From the NCBI GenBank assembly GCA_026985685.1, contig JALSQA010000403.1, forward strand, positions 1-7,503: a stretch of 7,503 nt of DNA. Reading direction: 5' to 3'. The position numbers and the translations under genes are program-made. Source of the stretch: Campylobacterales bacterium. GTDB lineage: Bacteria > Campylobacterota > Campylobacteria > Campylobacterales > QNZT01. The notes under the pieces are model-generated. The model was not told where the DNA came from and made no database searches. It worked only from the letters and a program-made list of their open reading frames with translations. Positions 6,214-7,503 of this stretch are shown here, piece by piece (position 1 is the stretch's first letter; each line of letters starts with the position of its first letter).

Positions 6214-7355
6214 ATCAGAGTCTCGTGTAAATATTTATGAACTACCAAAGCTTGTTTATGTTCTTTTACATCATGACAGCGAACAATACTAGCCCCCTCT
6301 TCTATCGCTTTTAGATGTAAAACCAATGTTCCCGGTAACCTTTGTGAAACATCACAAGAGATCATCTTATCTATTAATGATTTACGACTAGCACCGATAA
6401 GTAAAGGCAAATTAAACTTTTGAAAATGCCCCATATGCTTGATCAACATGAGGTTATGTTCAAGATTTTTACCAAAGCCAATTCCCACATCTAAAACAAT
6501 ATCTTCTATCCCAAATTTTTTGGCTTTAGATATACGCTGCATAAAAAAATTTTCAACATCACTGATTATATGTTTATAACTAGGATTATCTTGCATTGTA
6601 AGTGGTCTATTTTGCATATGCATGATCACAACTTGGACTTGATAACTTTTCACCAATTCACAAACTTCATCATTTTCTAATCCCGTTATATCATTGACGA
6701 TACTAAATCCACGACTTAGAGCATAATCAATCACTTTAGGAGCATAACTATCAAGGCTAAATTGTACTTTTTCATAAAGTTTTTGTTCATAAATAGTATC
6801 AACAATTCCTTTGATTCTATCTAATTCTTCTTCTTCAGGAACTTCAACACTTCCCGGTCGTGAAGAAACCCCACCGATATCAATAATATCCGCACCATCT
6901 TCGATCATATCTTCAATACTTTTAATAGCCTCTATACCCTGAAATCTGCTTCCTTCAAAAAAACTATCACTATTGGCATTTATAACTCCCATGATTTTAG
7001 TTTCTGTTGTATTGTGAGGTTTATATTCAGCCAAAACCTGTGCAACTTCTTTTAAACCAAAAGGCTGTATCTTCTCTTTTTGAGATAAAATTTTACGTTG
7101 TTTTTCATTCACAATCAACAAAGCATTTGTATATTTATCTTTACACAATATGGTATCTTTTTCAACTGCCAATTCTGCTCCGATAGAGAGAGCATCTTGT
7201 TTAAGAATATTAGCAGCGGGAGTCCTTAAATCTTGAATATAAAAAAGATGACAATCCATCTTATCTTTCATGATTTTATTTCCCTGTGCTGTAGAAGCTA
7301 TATTTTTTAGTATTTTATCTTTGTCTATATCTTTATCTATTTTAAAAACCTGCAT
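6210..7355 (-). CDS. folP: Dihydropteroate synthase with N-terminal extension
   Basis: DHPS condenses p-aminobenzoate with dihydropterin pyrophosphate in folate synthesis and is the sulfonamide target. The TIM-barrel occupies about 119-381 of 381 residues: loop 1 MGVINANSDSFFEGS (122-136), loop 2 DIGGVSSRPGS (159-169), SLDSY with Asp202, VNDITG with Asn221, DVGIGFGKN with Asp289, GASRKS with Lys325 and RCHDV with Arg359 and His361. Pterin, pyrophosphate and pABA contacts are thus kept. The usual TPDSF reads NSDSF, GGESTRPG reads GGVSSRPG and DPG reads DVG. About 118 residues precede the barrel, a region absent from the roughly 280-residue E. coli enzyme; I recall similar lengths in Campylobacter and Helicobacter. 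A GAGG site lies just upstream inside the preceding gene, whose TAA stop shares one base with the ATG. The end overlaps aguB by 4 bp. Confidence 0.95.
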   Translation of the reverse strand: MQVFKIDKDIDKDKILKNIASTAQGNKIMKDKMDCHLFYIQDLRTPAANILKQDALSIGAELAVEKDTILCKDKYTNALLIVNEKQRKILSQKEKIQPFGLKEVAQVLAEYKPHNTTETKIMGVINANSDSFFEGSRFQGIEAIKSIEDMIEDGADIIDIGGVSSRPGSVEVPEEEELDRIKGIVDTIYEQKLYEKVQFSLDSYAPKVIDYALSRGFSIVNDITGLENDEVCELVKSYQVQVVIMHMQNRPLTMQDNPSYKHIISDVENFFMQRISKAKKFGIEDIVLDVGIGFGKNLEHNLMLIKHMGHFQKFNLPLLIGASRKSLIDKMISCDVSQRLPGTLVLHLKAIEEGASIVRCHDVKEHKQALVVHKYLHETLI

Positions 7356-7503
7356 TAACCCCTCATCTTTGCATTATAAATAGTTAACAACAGATAAGCC
7401 AGAAGATTTTGTCCTTTACTATTTAAAGCGGATAGTTCTAACGTTTTATCAAACATCTCCAACTCATGAGAATTTAGTTTGATACTATTTTGAATAACAC
7501 TTT
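7355..7503 (-). CDS. holB: C-terminal end of probable DNA polymerase III delta' subunit (cut by the window edge)
   Basis: The only minus-strand frame open to the right edge encodes 48 residues ending LLAYLLLTIYNAKMRG and then TAA; the other two frames hit stops within 30 bases. The TAA shares one base with the folP ATG, the mark of a tightly coupled gene pair. A helical end with an N-x-x-G-Q-x-L pattern suits the C-terminal domain of clamp-loader subunits, and holB precedes folP in Helicobacter pylori and Campylobacter jejuni. No catalytic or zinc-binding part is in view, so the name rests mainly on context. Confidence 0.6.
   Translation of the reverse strand, partial: SVIQNSIKLNSHELEMFDKTLELSALNSKGQNLLAYLLLTIYNAKMRG

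Overview
The window comes from an AT-rich bacterium whose gene content and order point to the Campylobacterota (formerly Epsilonproteobacteria). The evidence is a PpiD/SurA_N-like anchored chaperone directly followed by ftsA and ftsZ, a FolP with a long N-terminal extension next to what looks like the end of holB, and an N-carbamoylputrescine amidase of the type found in Campylobacter and Helicobacter. Small intergenic gaps, AAGGA/AGGAG ribosome binding sites and TATAAT boxes without clear -35 elements fit this phylum. Genus cannot be fixed from this sequence; a free-living relative such as Sulfurovum or Sulfurimonas is only a guess.

Layout. Positions 1-532 (+) hold a class II aldolase/adducin-type protein, cut by the left window edge, in which the positions normally holding the catalytic acid and zinc ligands are all substituted. 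Positions 533-693 are an AT-rich promoter region. Positions 694-4682 (+) are a compact division cluster: a membrane-anchored PpiD-like chaperone, ftsA (TTG start, 3 bp after the upstream stop codon) and ftsZ (strong AGGAG site, ATG at 3561). Positions 4683-4730 are the convergent junction: an anti-Shine-Dalgarno-like tract, then a perfect 12-bp hairpin that runs into the stop codon of the next gene. On the minus strand, read right to left, lie the end of holB (window edge), folP, aguB and an exported Sel1-repeat protein. holB/folP overlap by 1 bp and folP/aguB by 4 bp, so these three look translationally coupled. The Sel1 gene is set apart by about 120 bp and probably has its own promoter.

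How the genes work together. FtsA tethers FtsZ filaments to the membrane: it has a C-terminal amphipathic helix, and FtsZ carries the conserved C-terminal peptide that FtsA binds. The PpiD-like protein probably helps fold envelope proteins. On the other strand, holB (replication clamp loader), folP (folate) and aguB (putrescine) form a housekeeping group with no obvious single pathway.

Most of the window is conserved housekeeping DNA, and I see no mobile element, CRISPR array, RNA gene or clear novel system. The points most worth a second look are the aldolase-like protein without its metal site, the ftsZ 3' UTR segment complementary over 11 nt to ftsZ's own ribosome binding site, and the hairpin lacking a U-tract between the convergent operons.
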